DNA from: Begonia masoniana
Lineage: Eukaryota; Streptophyta; Magnoliopsida; Cucurbitales; Begoniaceae
Direction: 5' to 3'
Length of the DNA: 64,000 bases
Assembly (NCBI GenBank): GCA_022432975.1
Contig: CM039502.1
Coordinates: forward strand, 72,128,573-72,192,572
Below the pieces are notes generated by a model, which was given only the letters and a program-made list of their open reading frames with translations, did no database searches and was not told the origin of the DNA. Within the stretch, counting starts at the first letter, position 1. Each line of letters starts with the position of its first letter. This document shows positions 1 through 12,400 of this stretch, piece after piece. Made by a program: the position numbers and the translations under genes.

Positions 1-618
1 GCCATCGGTATATGTTGCTTTGAAAGTCTAAACCGCCATCGGTATATGTTGCTTTGAAAGTCTGAATCGCCATCGGTACATGTAGTTATTTTGTCATTTA
101 GCTGGCAGATCATGTTGTCTTTAAACGACTTTGCTTTTTGTCGTTTAGCGATCGGTTGAAGTCATCTTTTAGCGATCAGTTGAAGTAGTCTTTTCTTTGT
201 CGTTTAGCGATCGGTTGAAGTCCTCTTTTAGCGATCGGTTGAAGGAGTCTTTTCTTTGTCGTTTAGCAATCAGTGTGAGTAATCAGATGATTTACTCTTT
301 GAACGACTCCACCTCTGTCGTTTAGCGATCGGTGTGAAGTCCTCTTTTCTACTTCACCGGTGGATGTAAGCTTTAAACACCAGCGGATGATGAAACACTT
401 TGTTTATCAATTTTCAGCCATGTTTTACTATTTAGCCCTGAACACTTAACCACATTTGTTAGACAACCAAAATACCCTTTTTAAGGGTATTTCCAACGGA
501 TTAAACTCATATGCATAATTCATTATTCTCATATATTAAACATAATCAAATTATATTTCTTAACATACAAATACATCATCAAAAACATATTTAGACTTAA
601 ACACTCAATAAGTCAACA
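1..618 (-). repeat. Partial 3' LTR of the copia element
   Basis: This stretch matches 9875-10487 and ends at the same inner border (...AGTCAACA at 618). The first ~100 bases are the tail of the same 34-bp array seen in the 5' LTR, so the array continues beyond the window. Bases 120-340 hold several short degenerate repeats with the block TTTAGCGATCGG or near variants. Confidence 0.93.
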
Positions 619-632
619 ATCTCCCCCTTTTT
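619..632 (-). promoter_or_regulatory. Polypurine tract of the copia element
   Basis: On the minus strand the sequence AAAAAGGGGGAGAT lies directly before the LTR start TGTTGAC. This is the classic plus-strand priming tract of copia elements. Between it and the env-like ORF (633-902) I see only non-coding sequence. Confidence 0.85.
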
Positions 633-902
633 GATGATGACAATCTATAAATTTGATTAGATAACGCTCCCCCATAAACCTAGCTCCCCCACAGTATATG
701 CATTCCAGATTTCAACCATTCACACTAATATTGTCAAAACAAATCTAATTTCTCATATCAGCATGAATCAAATACTCTCTCCCCCATTGACATTATCAAA
801 ATTGAGCAGAAAGACAGAAAAAGCAATACATTCAACACAATTCAGGGAAAGATTGTCAAATACACACAATTAGAATGCCAGTAAAATTAAAAAAAATATC
901 GC

Positions 903-3063
903 CTATTTAAAGAAATCTAAAAACTGCTGCCAAAAAGCATGGATAAGCCAGGAAGGCACTTCAAGATTCGGGGAGAAATAAGCATCCACGAGTGCTTGAA
1001 GTGAAGCAAGATCGAGAGGAAGTGGGGCTTGATAGACCACCAGGTCCAGACATGTAGGAGGAGGTGGAGATGCTTCTGGAGAGACTACCAAATCCATACT
1101 GGTAGGTGGCTCTAGGAGAGGAGCAGAGGATGGTGGCTCGACAGGTGGTCCAGCAGAAGAGACATCCATTGGACTGGCTGGCTCAGGTGAAGGCTCACGA
1201 ACAGGAGGAGCAATAGCAGGAAGGAATTGCAGTTCAGCCTCCTGAATATTCAAAGGCATGAGGCGAGCAACTTCACCAACCTCAGGTCTCATGATGGGAG
1301 GGAAGAGGTCTTCAGAGCAATCCTCTGGGAAACACAGAGGGCTATGTGGAGTTGGACGAAGAGCTTCAACATCTGACTGTAGAGACCGAAGATCCTTTGT
1401 GAAAATGTCATTATGTCGATCTAATTTATGAGCCAGTTGATCTTGGACAAAATCAATATCCCTGCTCAAGTCCAATTTTGTCTGCTTGAGTTTTGCATCG
1501 AGAGACAAATCAAGATCCTTGCTCAGGTTCAATTTTATCTGGTTGAACTTTTCATCGATAGATGCATCAAGCTGGGTCTTGAGAGAATTGAGAGCTGTCC
1601 CTAGGCTCTCGATGCAGGACTTCAAATCAATGTACTGGTCCTTAGTCATTGAAAAGCTCCTTTGATAAGTTTGTGGAGTGGCAGAAGCATGAGATGCGAT
1701 TGGTGAAGAGGTTTGAACATGAGGAGTTATTTGGAATACAGGAGAAGTTGGAACAGGAGTATCAAGTTGGACTGGAATAGGAGTTTGGATTGTAGGAGTA
1801 GTTGGAACTGTAGGAGCAGATTGAACTGAGGGAGAGGTAGGGGCTGGAGCAGGCAGAGAGGGCAACAAAATAGTGGGTGGAGGAGAAGGTGGATACTCTG
1901 GAAGTGGAGAAGGCAAAGATAATGGAGTGATATGTGCCACTAATGTAGGAGGTAGAGGAGGAGGAGGAAGAGAGGTAGGAGGAAGGCTAGGAACAAAAGG
2001 AGGAAGGAAAAAGCTAGGAGGATGGGAACGAGACACCTGAGAGGCAGAAAGTGAGTCATCAAAGGCATGAATCTCAAATTCATCCATGTCTTCTTGAACA
2101 GATTCCTCTTGCAGGAGAAATTTCCTCTTCTCAAGATTGACAGATTTAGCTTTAAAAGCCTTTTTCTTGGTCTGATCCAAAACAAAATCTCTTTTGCGAT
2201 TCCTTTGGATCCCTATTCTGTTGAGAGTAAGTGGAGGAGTAGTAGCTGGAAGGTCGTAATCAGAAGGGATCATCTTCCTCTGGAAATTCTACTTCAAACT
2301 GCGCAAAGAGTCGCATGAGTAGGAGATTATAAGGAAGGGAAGTAGCCCTGGAGGAGACACTCTGTATCATCCGCCGTAAAACAATGAAGCCCATATCGAA
2401 GGGGGTCTTTTGATAAAGGGCAAACATAACAAACAAATCCATACCACTGACTTCATCGTGATGACCACCCTTAGGAATGATATTGTATCCGATCATCTGG
2501 TGAAAGAGCCGAGCCCTGCAGTTGAGATGCTTGCTCTTCAAGAGATCATGGATGAGATTTGGGTCCAAAACAATAGCCTTCAAAAATTGATGACCTGCAA
2601 GAGAGTTAAGAAAAGGGGGCACATGTCCAGACTCATAAAATTTGGGATGACTATCTAGGTGTGGACTCCCCAAAATGGCATTGATGGTTTGGGAGGTAAT
2701 AACTATGTGTTTTCCATACACATAGCTTGAAATGGTAGAAAGATCCGAGGGGAAGCTAAGGTTTGCATAGAACATTTTGATCGCCTTAGGGTAATAGAAA
2801 GACTCGACATCAAATAATTCCAGTAATCCAAGATCTTTCAATTGTTCAACAATATCTAATCCTACTAAATCCTTAGGGATAATCCCTCTACAGGGAATCA
2901 AAGATTTATGTTTGAAATCGTCATGATACCTGGCTTCAGCGGCCTAATTGTGAAAATAGAGCGATGACCACTGGTTTGCACGAGGAAGCTCTCGTGACTG
3001 ACGGACTGATATTTTAGCCTTCTTCTTGGCCGGTTTCGGAACATCACGGGATGATGAAGCCAT
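903..3063 (-). pseudogene. Env-like extra ORF of the Sirevirus-like element (PF20167-like domain plus proline-rich and coiled-coil tail), broken
   Basis: The frame starts at ATG 3063 (MASSSRDVPKP), with a short basic N-terminus (KPAKKKAK). It runs through one in-frame TAG at 2944-2946 and changes frame once near 2262-2273. The middle (about 2260-2900) resembles the 'putative plant transposon protein' domain (PF20167), with motifs such as KMFYANLSF and VYGKHIVITSQTINAILG. The last part has a long Pro/Ser/Thr-rich stretch (about 1650-2060) and a charged, probably coiled-coil segment with repeated DxxLDxKLxQxKLDLS patterns (about 1390-1660). Sireviruses carry an env-like ORF at this place; its function is unknown. 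I see no clear signal peptide or membrane segment, so 'envelope' is a positional label. A homologous gene sits in the MULE at 25616-26712. Confidence 0.75.
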
Positions 3064-3431
3064 TTGATCGACAGGAAAGTGAAACTCGATAGAGGAGAAA
3101 TTTAGGAAATGAGGAGATGACTGGTAGGGCAAAGGTTTTTGAAAGAGCGCGAAAGCTGAAGCGTCTTAAAGAAAATGAGTTTAAAATCATAGAGCTTCGC
3201 CCGACAGAAAGACGACACACATGTAAAACTGATATCTCCCGATGGGTGACACGTGTCGACAGATTGAAGAATATATCTTCTGATGCCTATCGGTAGATAT
3301 ACATCATCCAATGCCTAATAGAAGACTTACATCTTCCGATGCCTTCAGAAAATAAATTTCTCTATCACTCAAAATTTACCAACAGAAGAAGGATCTTAGA
3401 TTTTCTCAACCCGAACGAGACCTAGCCTTAT

Positions 3432-6365
3432 TCAAATATTATTGAAGGTCTTTTCATCCAAAGGCTTGGTAAAGATGTCAGCTAATTGATCAACAGAATT
3501 AACAAATTCTAAGGAAATATCACCTCTTTGAACATGATCTCTTATAAAGTGATATTTGACCTCTATATGCTTAGTTCTAGAATGTTGGATCGGATTTTTG
3601 GAAATGTTAATGGCACTGGTGTTGTCACACCGAATAGGAATCCTATCATAGAAAAGATTATAATCTTCTAGAGTTTGTTTCATCCAAAGCATTTGTGCAC
3701 AACAACTGCCAGCAACAATATATTTACTCTCAGCAGTTGATAATGCAACAGAATTCTGTTTCTTAGAGTACCAAGACACTAGAGATTCTCCTAAGAACTG
3801 ACAAGTGCCACTAGTGTTTTTCCTATCAACTAGACTTCCAGCATAATTAGAATCAGAGTATCCAACCATATCAAAAGAGGTGCCCTTCGGATACCATAAT
3901 CGTAAATCATAAGTTCCACTCAAATATTTGAAAATTCTTTTGACAACTGATAAGTGAGACTCCTTACGAGCAGCTTGGAATCTAGCACATAGATATACAC
4001 TAAAGAGAATATCTGGCCTACTCGCAGTCAGATATAACAATGAACCAATCATACCACGATATTTTTTAATATCCACACTTATTCCATTTTCATCTTTGTC
4101 CAATTTGATTGTGGTACTCATGGGAGTTCTAGAGGATTTAACAGATTCAAGACCAAATTTCTTTAGGAGCTCCTTAATGTATTTTTCTTGGCAGAAGAAA
4201 ATGTCATCAGGAGATTGACTGGTAAATAATGTCATCGACATAGATTTGAACTAACAAAATATCATCATCCTTTTGCATGGTAAATAGAGTTGAATCGGTG
4301 TTACCCTTTTTAAAATTCCTTTCCTCAAGGAAATTCTTCAATCTATCATACCACGCCCTAGGAGCTTGCTTAAGACCATAAAGAGCTTTTCTTAGTTTGT
4401 ATACATGGTCGGGTTTATCAAAATCTTCAAAACCTAAGGGTTGCTCAACATAAACTTCTTCTGTGATGTAACCATTTAAGAATGCACTATTTACATCCAT
4501 TTGAAAGAGTGTGAAGTTTTTGTAGCATGCAAAAGCTAAGAGCATTCTGATTGACTTTAGTCTAACTACAGGGGCAAAGGATTCTTCAAAATCAATACCT
4601 TCTTCTTGAGAGTATCCCTTAGCAACTAGTCTAGCCTTATTTCTTACAACAATCCAATTTTCATCCAATTTATTCTTGTAAACCCATTTAGTTCTAATAA
4701 TGGGATGATCCTTAGGCCATGGAACAAGTTCTCATACCTTGCTCCTTTCAAATTGATTTAATTCTTCCTGCATAGCCATAATCCAATTTTCATCATTCTC
4801 GGCCTCTTCAAATTTCTTAGGCTCTACTTGAGAAATGAATGCCACATTGGTACAGTGGTTCCTAAGAGAGAATCTAATCTTTACACCTAAGGAAGGATCA
4901 CCTAAGACTTCATCTAAGGGATGATCTTTGACATATTTCAAATCCTTAGGTAGAGCAGGAATTTCATCATTGACAGGAACAATATCTAGAGAACTTGAGG
5001 AAGGATCTAAGGATTTATCACCTTGATGGTGATCAGTAGGCTTGTCTAAGGAAAGAGAATCCAGATGTTTTTCTAAAGAGTCATTCTCATCCACATTGAT
5101 TGTGAGTTGAGGGGTCTCATCAAAATTGACATGTACAGATTCCTCTACAACTAGGGTTCTCCTATTGAACACCCTATATGCTTTACTGGAAAGAGAATAA
5201 CCCAGAAAAATTCTAAGATCAGATTTGAAATCGAATTTTCCTAAGTTATCCTTAGTGTTCAGAATGAAGCACTTACAACCAAAGACTCTAAAATATTTGG
5301 CAGAAAGGGTTTTGCCATTCCAAAGCTCATAGGAAGTTTTCTCAAGAATAGGTCTTATAGAGACCCGATTAAGCACATAACAAGCTGTTGAAACAGTTTT
5401 AGCCCAGAAATATTTTGGAAGGAAAATTTCATTAAGCATATTTCGGGCTAGCTCTTGAAGAGACCTATTCTTCCTCTCAACAACGCCATTTTGCTGAGGG
5501 GTTCTAGGGAATGAAAAGTTGTGCTCAATTCCATATTTCAGACACAATAGTTCAAATCTTTCATTTTCAAATTTTCCACTATGATCATTACGAATAGCAA
5601 CAATGATGAGTTCTTTTTCATTTTGAACTCTTTTCATAAAACTAGAGAAAGTATCAAAGGTCTCATCCTTTGACTTCAGAAAGAACACCCAAGTAAATCT
5701 AGAGAAGTCGTCAACAATGACAAAAGCATAGAATTTACCTCCTAAGCTGGCTATATTAGTTGGACCGAAGAGGTCCATGTGAAGAAGTTGGAGAAGCTTG
5801 GAGGTAGAGATTGCATTCTTCAATGCAAAGGAACTTTTGATCTGCTTACCCATTTGGCAGGCTTCACAGACCTTATCCTTCTCAAAGGATATCTTAGGGA
5901 TCCCTCTAACTAAATTATCCTTAGTAATCTTAGCTAAGGTATCCATCCCTACGTCAAATCCAACTATCATTGGAAGAATTAACAGCAAAGCATTTCCCAT
6001 CAACATGCTCAATATCATTCAGATCAATAATATAGACATTTTTTTTTCTATAGCCTTTAAACAGTACGTTGTTATTTGAAATGTCTTTGATCACACATGC
6101 ATTTGATTTAAATGTTACCTTATAGCCTTTATCACACAACTGACTAATACTAAGCAAGTTATGCTTTAAACCTTCTACTAACAGCACATTTTCTATAATG
6201 GGGTTAGAGCTGTTACCTATATTGTCAATGCCAACGATTCTCCCCTTTTGGTTTCCACCAAAAGTGACATTTCCTTTCTTTTTGTTGACAAAGGCAAATT
6301 TGGTTTAGTCTCCCGTCATATGCCTTGAGCATCCACTGTCAAGGTACCACTGTTTCTTTGAGAGA
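3432..6365 (-). pseudogene. Copia pol polyprotein (protease, integrase, reverse transcriptase, RNase H), decayed
   Basis: Order on the minus strand: protease with LDSGCSRHMTGD near 6330; GAG-pre-integrase Cys/His segment (CEACQMGKQ, ~5840); integrase core with D (MDLFGPT), D (RNDHSGKFEN) and E (GVVERKNR) near 5780-5450; reverse transcriptase with [14 protein letters not shown] and YVDDII (~4500-4230); RNase H with SDSNYAGS, ALSTAESKY and KHIEVKYHFIRDH, ending at 3432. Breaks: several stops and frame changes in 6020-6365, a break near 4670-4730, and a frame change with an apparent internal deletion just after YVDDII. There the sequence jumps to the segment before KYIKELLKKFG, so part of the RT palm is missing. 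The protein cannot be functional. Confidence 0.9.
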
Positions 6366-6399
6366 GAACACTCAATCTGCAAAACAATAATCAATTGGT

Positions 6400-7966
6400 C
6401 TTCTTAGGTACTCAAATCTTTTGGGTCCTAGTGTTAGGCCTGGTCCCCTTAGGAACCCATTGTAGTTTACTGCCAGATTTGATATTGTTTGATTTTAAAG
6501 GACACTCAAAAGATTTATGTCCTACTTCATTACACGCATGGCAAACAGTAGATTTAATAAAGAAATTCTTAAAAGCCTTCTTTTTATTAGACTTGTCATA
6601 ACCTAAACCTGCTCTGTCAAAATTTGCTCTCTAACTACCTAATAACATCTTAAATAATTTGGTGCCATTGGTAAATTTCAGAATGATATTATTCAAATCT
6701 TCATTTTTACTTTTCAGATCTCTAATTTCCTTTTCGTGTGAGTCAACTTCTTTTGCATGCTTTTCAATCAGACTAACATTTTCCTTTTTCAACAAATTAT
6801 ATTTAGTCTTAAGCATACCAAATTGCTTAACTAGATCATTAAAAGCATCAATTAGCTCACCATCATCATTTTCACTCTTACTATCACTTAAGGTACTGGA
6901 GGAAGAAGAACTGACCTTATCTTCATGTGCCATGAAGCACAAGTTGGCAACCTCTTCCTCTTCTGAAGAGGTCATCTTCACTGTCATCCCAAGTGGCCTT
7001 CATAACCTTCTTCTTAAACTTCTTGGGATTTTTCTTCGTTTGTGGACAGTCTGCCTTCATGTGACCAGGCTTCCCACACTCGAAACACGTGATTTCCTTT
7101 TCTCTTTGTAACTTTTCACCTTTTGGAAATCTCCTTCCTTGCATCCTCTTTCTTTGAAGGAACTTGCTGAATCTCCTAGTGATAAGAGCAATTTCCTCAT
7201 CATCTTCTTCTTCTTCTTCCTCAGACACTTCATGTTTGCTTGAGGAGGCTTTCAGAGCAATGTCCTTTTTCTTTGTGAATTCTTTCTCCTTGAGATCCTC
7301 CTTTTCGTTTGTCCTCATTGTGATCTCATGTGTCATGAGAGATCCAATGAGTTCTTCAAGCTTTAGGACTTTGAGGTCCTTTGCTTCCTGAATTGCAGTC
7401 ACCTTCGGCTGCCAACTCCTTGGAAGACATCTAAGAATCTTCCTGACATGTTCTTCACACGAATATGATTTACCAAGAGCTTTTAGGCCATTGGTTATGT
7501 TAGTAAATCTTGTAAACATAGAAGAGACAGATTCATCTTTAGGCATTGAAAATAGCTCATACTCGTGTACAAGCATATTCAGTTTGCTCTCTTTCACCTG
7601 ATTTGTACCCTCGTGTGTGACGTCTAATAGGCGCCAAATCTCTTGGGCGCTCTCACACCCTTGTACTCTATTAAATTCATCTCTATTTAGAGCACAGTAC
7701 ATGGTGTTTATTGCCTTGGCATTTAAGCTCAAGTTCTTTTTGTCTGTATTATTTAGTTCGTGTGATGCTTTGGGAATCCTAACACCATTCTCTATTTTAA
7801 AAGCTATGTATGGACCACTTTCTATATTATTCCATAATTCATAGTCCACAGCTTGAACATATATCCTCATTCTAGACTTCCAGTATACATAATCATTACC
7901 ATCAAAGAACGGAGGTCTAGTGGTAGACTGACCTTCTACTTGAGTAGAGTTTGTGTTGAATGCCAT
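6400..7966 (-). pseudogene. Copia gag with two CCHC zinc knuckles, frameshifted
   Basis: I chose the start at 7966 (MAFNTNSTQVEGQ), about 80 bases after the primer site; an upstream in-frame ATG at 8035 lacks gag similarity. The UBN2-type gag core (FFDGNDYVYWKSRM, LMTHEITM) is followed by an acidic stretch and a first knuckle CFECGKPGHMKADC (~7050-7090). The frame changes near 6975 within a serine/glutamate-rich segment. A coiled-coil-like region (LKTKYNLLKKENVSL) follows, a stop occurs at 6631, and a second knuckle CHACNEVGHKSFEC lies at ~6510-6550. Gag packages RNA in virus-like particles. This copy is broken. Confidence 0.88.
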
Positions 7967-8046
7967 TTTAGCTATATCAAAGTATATATCTAAGTCACAA
8001 CTATGACAATAATTTCTAGATAACAACTTAGACAATATTTAACCTC

Positions 8047-8058
8047 GCTCTGATACCA
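8047..8058 (-). promoter_or_regulatory. Primer binding site, tRNA-iMet type (copia)
   Basis: The minus strand reads TGGTATCAGAGC two bases after the LTR end. This matches the 3' end of plant initiator tRNA-Met and primes minus-strand cDNA in most plant LTR retrotransposons. Confidence 0.92.
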
Positions 8059-8060
8059 AT

Positions 8061-10487
8061 TGTAGGATCGAGATTGTCTAAGAGGGGGGTGAATTAAACT
8101 TTTAAACCTAATTAATTAATCTAAATGATTTCTCTCTTGTCTTAAACTTCTAAGTTAACAATAACAACCAAATAAAATAGAGTAAGAGAGAGAGAAATTA
8201 ACACCAAGATTTTTAACGTGGTTCGGCTAAACTTGCCTACGTCCACACTCCAAGGCACCCCCTTGAAGATTCTTAACCTTCTCCTCACGTGAAAACACGA
8301 TCGAACTTTCCGGGCGTCGATCCATAGCCTTACACAGATCTGGATTGTTCTTCACGGGCGAAAATTCACTGCCTTTTATAGACTTTTAAGTTTGTAAAAT
8401 GTTTGCACAACCTACACTCTCTCAAAGATAAAAATCTCAAGCTACAGAATCGAGAGGTGTAGAAAATATAGAGTATTCAAAAATTTCGCTCGTTAGGGCT
8501 CAGAAATGAAATTCGCAAAAGTTGTTTCTTTGAGCTATCTTCTTGACTTAAATACTCTGTCTGCAATCGGCTCTCTTCATTAATTGCTTCTTTCTGGATA
8601 TAGAATTATATTACCATTGGAGAAGCATCCGTACTTAGACAGCTAGCCGTTGCGTTCTGAAGTTGTTTCCGTGCTTCGCCATTAGTGGACAAGAGCTAAA
8701 GTACTAGACGACTTTCGCTATCGCTTCGCGGTAAATTTGAATTCTGGCGGAAGATATTGTACACCGGATGATGTTGCCTTTGAAATACTTGATCCGCCAT
8801 CGGTAGATGCAACTTATAAATTTGAACCGCCTTCGGTAGGTGAAGCTTAGGAATCTTGAACCGGCGAACCGCCATCGGTATATGTTGCTTTGAAAGTCTG
8901 AACCGCCATCGGTATATGTTGCTTTGAAAGTCTGAACCGCCATCGGTATATGTTGCTTTGAAAGTCTGAACCGCCATCGGTATATGTTGCTTTGAAAGTC
9001 TGAACCGCCATCGGTATATGTTGCTTTGAAAGTCTGAACCGCCATCGGTATATGTTGCTTTGAAAGTCTGAACCGCCATCGGTATATGTTGCTTTGAAAG
9101 TCTGAACCGCCATCGGTATATGTTGCTTTGAAAGTCTGAACCGCCATCGGTATATGTTGCTTTGAAAGTCTGAACCGCCATCGGTATATGTTGCTTTGAA
9201 AGTCTGAACCGCCATCGGTATATGTTGCTTTGAAAGTCTGAACCGCCATCGGTATATGTTGCTTTGAAAGTCTGAACCGCCATCGGTATATGTTGCTTTG
9301 AAAGTCTGAACCGCCATCGGTATATGTTGCTTTGAAAGTCTGAACCGCCATCGGTATATGTTGCTTTGAAAGTCTGAACCGCCATCGGTATATGTTGCTT
9401 TGAAAGTCTGAACCGCCATCGGTATATGTTGCTTTGAAAGTCTGAACCGCCATCGGTATATGTTGCTTTGAAAGTCTGAACCGCCATCGGTATATGTTGC
9501 TTTGAAAGTCTGAACCGCCATCGGTATATGTTGCTTTGAAAGTCTGAACCGCCATCGGTATATGTTGCTTTGAAAGTCTGAACCGCCATCGGTATATGTT
9601 GCTTTGAAAGTCTGAACCGCCATCGGTATATGTTGCTTTGAAAGTCTGAACCGCCATCGGTATATGTTGCTTTGAAAGTCTGAACCGCCATCGGTATATG
9701 TTGCTTTGAAAGTCTGAACCGCCATCGGTATATGTTGCTTTGAAAGTCTGAACCGCCATCGGTATATGTTGCTTTGAAAGTCTGAACCGCCATCGGTATA
9801 TGTTGCTTTGAAAGTCTGAACCGCCATCGGTATATGTTGCTTTGAAAGTCTGAACCGCCATCGGTAACCGCCATCGGTATATGTTGCTTTGAAAGTCTGA
9901 ACCGCCATCGGTATATGTTGCTTTGAAAGTCTGAACCGCCATCAGTACATGTAGTTATTTTGTCGTTTAGCTGGCGGATCATGTTGTCTTTAAACAACTT
10001 TGCTTTTTGTTGTTTAGCGATCGGTTGAAGTCCTCTTTTAGCGATCTGTTGAAGTAGTCTTTTCTTTGTCGTTTAGCGATCGGTTGAAGTCCTCTTTTAG
10101 CGATCGGTTGAAAGAGTCTTTTCTTTGTCGTTTAGGGATTAGTGTGAGTAATCGGATGATTTACTCTTTGAACGACTCCACCTCTGTCGTTTAGCGATCG
10201 GTGTGAAGTTCTCTTTTCCACTTCACCAGTGGATGTAAGCTTTAAACACCCGCGGATGATAAAACACTTTGTTTATCAATTTTCAGCCATGTTTTACTAT
10301 TTAGCCCTGAACACTTAACCACATTTGTTAGACAACCAAAATACTTTTTTTAAGGGCATTTCCAACGGATTAAACTCACATGCATAATTCATTATTCTCA
10401 TATATTAAACATAATCAAATTACATTTCTTAACATATAAATATATCATCAAAAACATATTTAGACTTAAACACTCAATAAGTCAACA
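8061..10487 (-). repeat. 5' LTR of the copia element (about 2.4 kb)
   Basis: On the minus strand the LTR starts TGTTGACTTATTGAG at 10487 and ends CGATCCTACA at 8061, with TG..CA ends. It holds short degenerate TTTAGCGATCGG-type units (about 9990-10210), the 34-bp array (8867-9946), and diverged units of the same array at about 8790-8866. Retroelement signals for transcription start and polyadenylation should lie here, but I cannot place them. Confidence 0.9.
8867..9946. repeat. 34-bp minisatellite inside the copia 5' LTR
   Basis: The unit starts AACCGCCATCGGTATATG and repeats every 34 bp. There are 29 full copies from 8867, then a 13-base partial at 9853-9865, two more full copies from 9866 and a degenerate last copy at 9934. 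The copies look identical by eye. Because 34 is not a multiple of three and the unit has no stop on the minus strand, all three minus frames stay open; these long frames are artefacts. Confidence 0.97.
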
Positions 10488-12191
10488 ATCCAAACATATG
10501 ATCGGTATATCACACTAAATCAAACTTCTCTTGCATGTAGCCATACACATGTACATTCTTTTAAATACAACTTTTGACGTAGATTCATCCACCAAATCTA
10601 CACTAAGGACTAGAGTGTTATCCGTATTAGATTTACAAATTTCTTCTGCATAAGACCACATAGCTTGTATTGTTCGTCAACATTCCCTTCATTCAGTTTT
10701 CAGGCTTCACTTTTTGTCTTTCTAGCTAGACTTGGTGTAATGTTGTCATTAAAATCTTTCTTCACTTTCTCGATAATGGAAGGAACTTTCCATGTATGAT
10801 GATTTTTGAATCTGTCTAAATATTGGGTTGCCGCCAATTTTGCTGAAGCATGTCGAATTTCAATATTTCACGAACAGTTGTGGGTTTCATTGAAATTCTT
10901 TATTTGAAACGTAAGTTCAAATTACATCTTAGAAGAATGCAATCGTCATTTGCATTCGTCTTGACACACTGCCGTTAGTCGCCGAAAATCACTTTTAATA
11001 AATTTTACCCCATAACCATTCTTCAATGCATAATCTACAATTTTGTTTCTAATTTCCTTTAATGAAATATATTTCTTCCCCAAATAGAAACTCATCGCAC
11101 AAACTTCGCGTACCTATATGATTTTGCACTTATCATTCTCTAAGTCGCATAATGAACGAAACTACTCCTTGTCTTATCGTTTCTAACTTAGAATGCACTT
11201 CTATTTCTTTATGATCAAATGCACAAATCTCTCCATAAATAGGTGTGGAGTACGAATGCTATTTTATGTTGGCATCACAAGTCATTGCCACGTCTACTTC
11301 AAATGAGCTACTAGAACTAGAATCCTTAAAAAAAATATAGTATATAAGAGTAGTAGGAAATCAAGTATCCAATCTGACAATCGATTAGGATAGGAAGACA
11401 AACGTCGGTCAATTTGGGAGAGAGACGACATTCAATTGTCACCAAAAATTGATTTTCGGAGGGAGAGTTCGAAAACGAGGGGTGGAATGGCGAAATGGGC
11501 CCATCCTTAACATATTCTCGAGGATCAACTCCCCGCGGCATTTGCATTCGTCTTGACACAGGTGCCGTTAGTCGCCGAGAATCACTTTTAATAAATTTTA
11601 CCCCATAATAGTATATAAGAGTAGTAGGAAATCAAGTATCCAATCTGACAATCGATTAGGATAGGAAGACAAACGTCGGTCAATTTGGGAGAGAGACGAC
11701 ATTCAATTGTCACCAAAAATTGATTTTCGAGAGTGAGAGTTCGAAAACGAGGGGTGGAATGGGCGAAATGGGGCCGATCCTTACATATTCTCGAGGATCA
11801 ACTCCCCGCGTCATTTGCATTCGTCTTGACACATTGCCGTTAGTCGCCGAGAATCACTTTTAATAAATTTTACCCCATAACCATTCTTCAATGCATAATC
11901 TACAATTTTGTCTCTAATTTCCTTCAATTAACTATATTTCTTCCCCAAATAGAAACTCATCGCACAAACTTCGCGTACCTATTTGATTTCGCACTTATCA
12001 TCCTCTGAGTTGCATAATGAACGGAACTAATCATCATCTATCTTTTCTGCCTTAAAATGCACCTCTATTTATTTGTGATCGAATGCACAAATCTCTCCAT
12101 AAATAGGTGTGGAGTACGAATGCTATTTTATGTTGGCATCACAAGTCGTTGCCACGTTTAATTCAAATGAGCTACTAGAACTAGAATCCAT
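10488..12191 (-). pseudogene. MULE transposase, N-terminal part, interrupted by the copia element
   Basis: The minus strand from ATG 12191 (MDSSSSSS-type start) to 10488 parallels the MULE transposase at 20878-21740 segment by segment. Shared features include the DNA-binding region, the WKVPSIIEKVKKDF-like stretch near 10740-10790, and the lead-in to the DGCHL motif of the DDE domain. The copia LTR begins right at that motif (flank TTGGAT on the minus strand). The rest of this transposase should lie beyond the left window edge. The reading frame has many stops. The front part is present as three tandem copies, described separately. Confidence 0.75.
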
Positions 12192-12400
12192 AGAAAAATA
12201 TAGTACTTAAGAGTAGTAGGAAATCAAGTATCCAATCTGACAATCGATTAGGATAGGAAGACGGACGTCGTTCAATTTGGGAGAGAGACGACATTCAATT
12301 GTCACCAAAAATCGGTTTTCGAGGGTGAGAGTTCGAAAACGGAGGGTGGAACGGGCGAAATGGGGACGATCCTTACATATTCTCGAGGATCAACTCCCCG
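10951..12400. repeat. Tandem triplication of the MULE 5' region, middle copy internally deleted
   Basis: Three direct copies begin with TGCATTCGTCTTGACACA at 10951, 11543 and 11816. Copies 1 and 3 are about 590 bases. The middle copy is only about 273 bases and lacks the segment from the CCATTCTTCAATGC block to the GAACTAGAATCC block. The junctions fall at TCAACTCCCCGCG. Each copy ends in the ATTCTCGAGGATCAACTCC block next to the element's terminal region. Confidence 0.88.

Larger units (their letters stand above)
1..10487 (-). mobile_element. Ty1/copia LTR retrotransposon, Sirevirus-like, 3' LTR cut by window edge
   Basis: The element reads right to left: 5' LTR (8061-10487), tRNA-Met-type primer site (8047-8058), gag, then protease-integrase-reverse transcriptase-RNase H in copia order, an extra env-like ORF, a polypurine tract and a partial 3' LTR (1-618). 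Long LTRs, a Gag with two CCHC knuckles and an extra ORF 3' of pol are features of the Sirevirus (Maximus/SIRE) lineage, which is an assignment from family knowledge. Over the shared stretch the two LTRs differ at roughly two dozen positions in about 610 by eye, mostly transitions, so the insertion is not very recent. All coding parts are broken. The element lies inside a MULE transposase gene that continues at 10488. Confidence 0.93.

Noticed and set aside
8696..9997. Long open frames of 350-430 codons with a 34-residue repeat
   Set aside because: The frames read the 34-bp DNA array in all three minus frames. A unit without stops and with a length not divisible by three always gives this. 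No start context or known domain.
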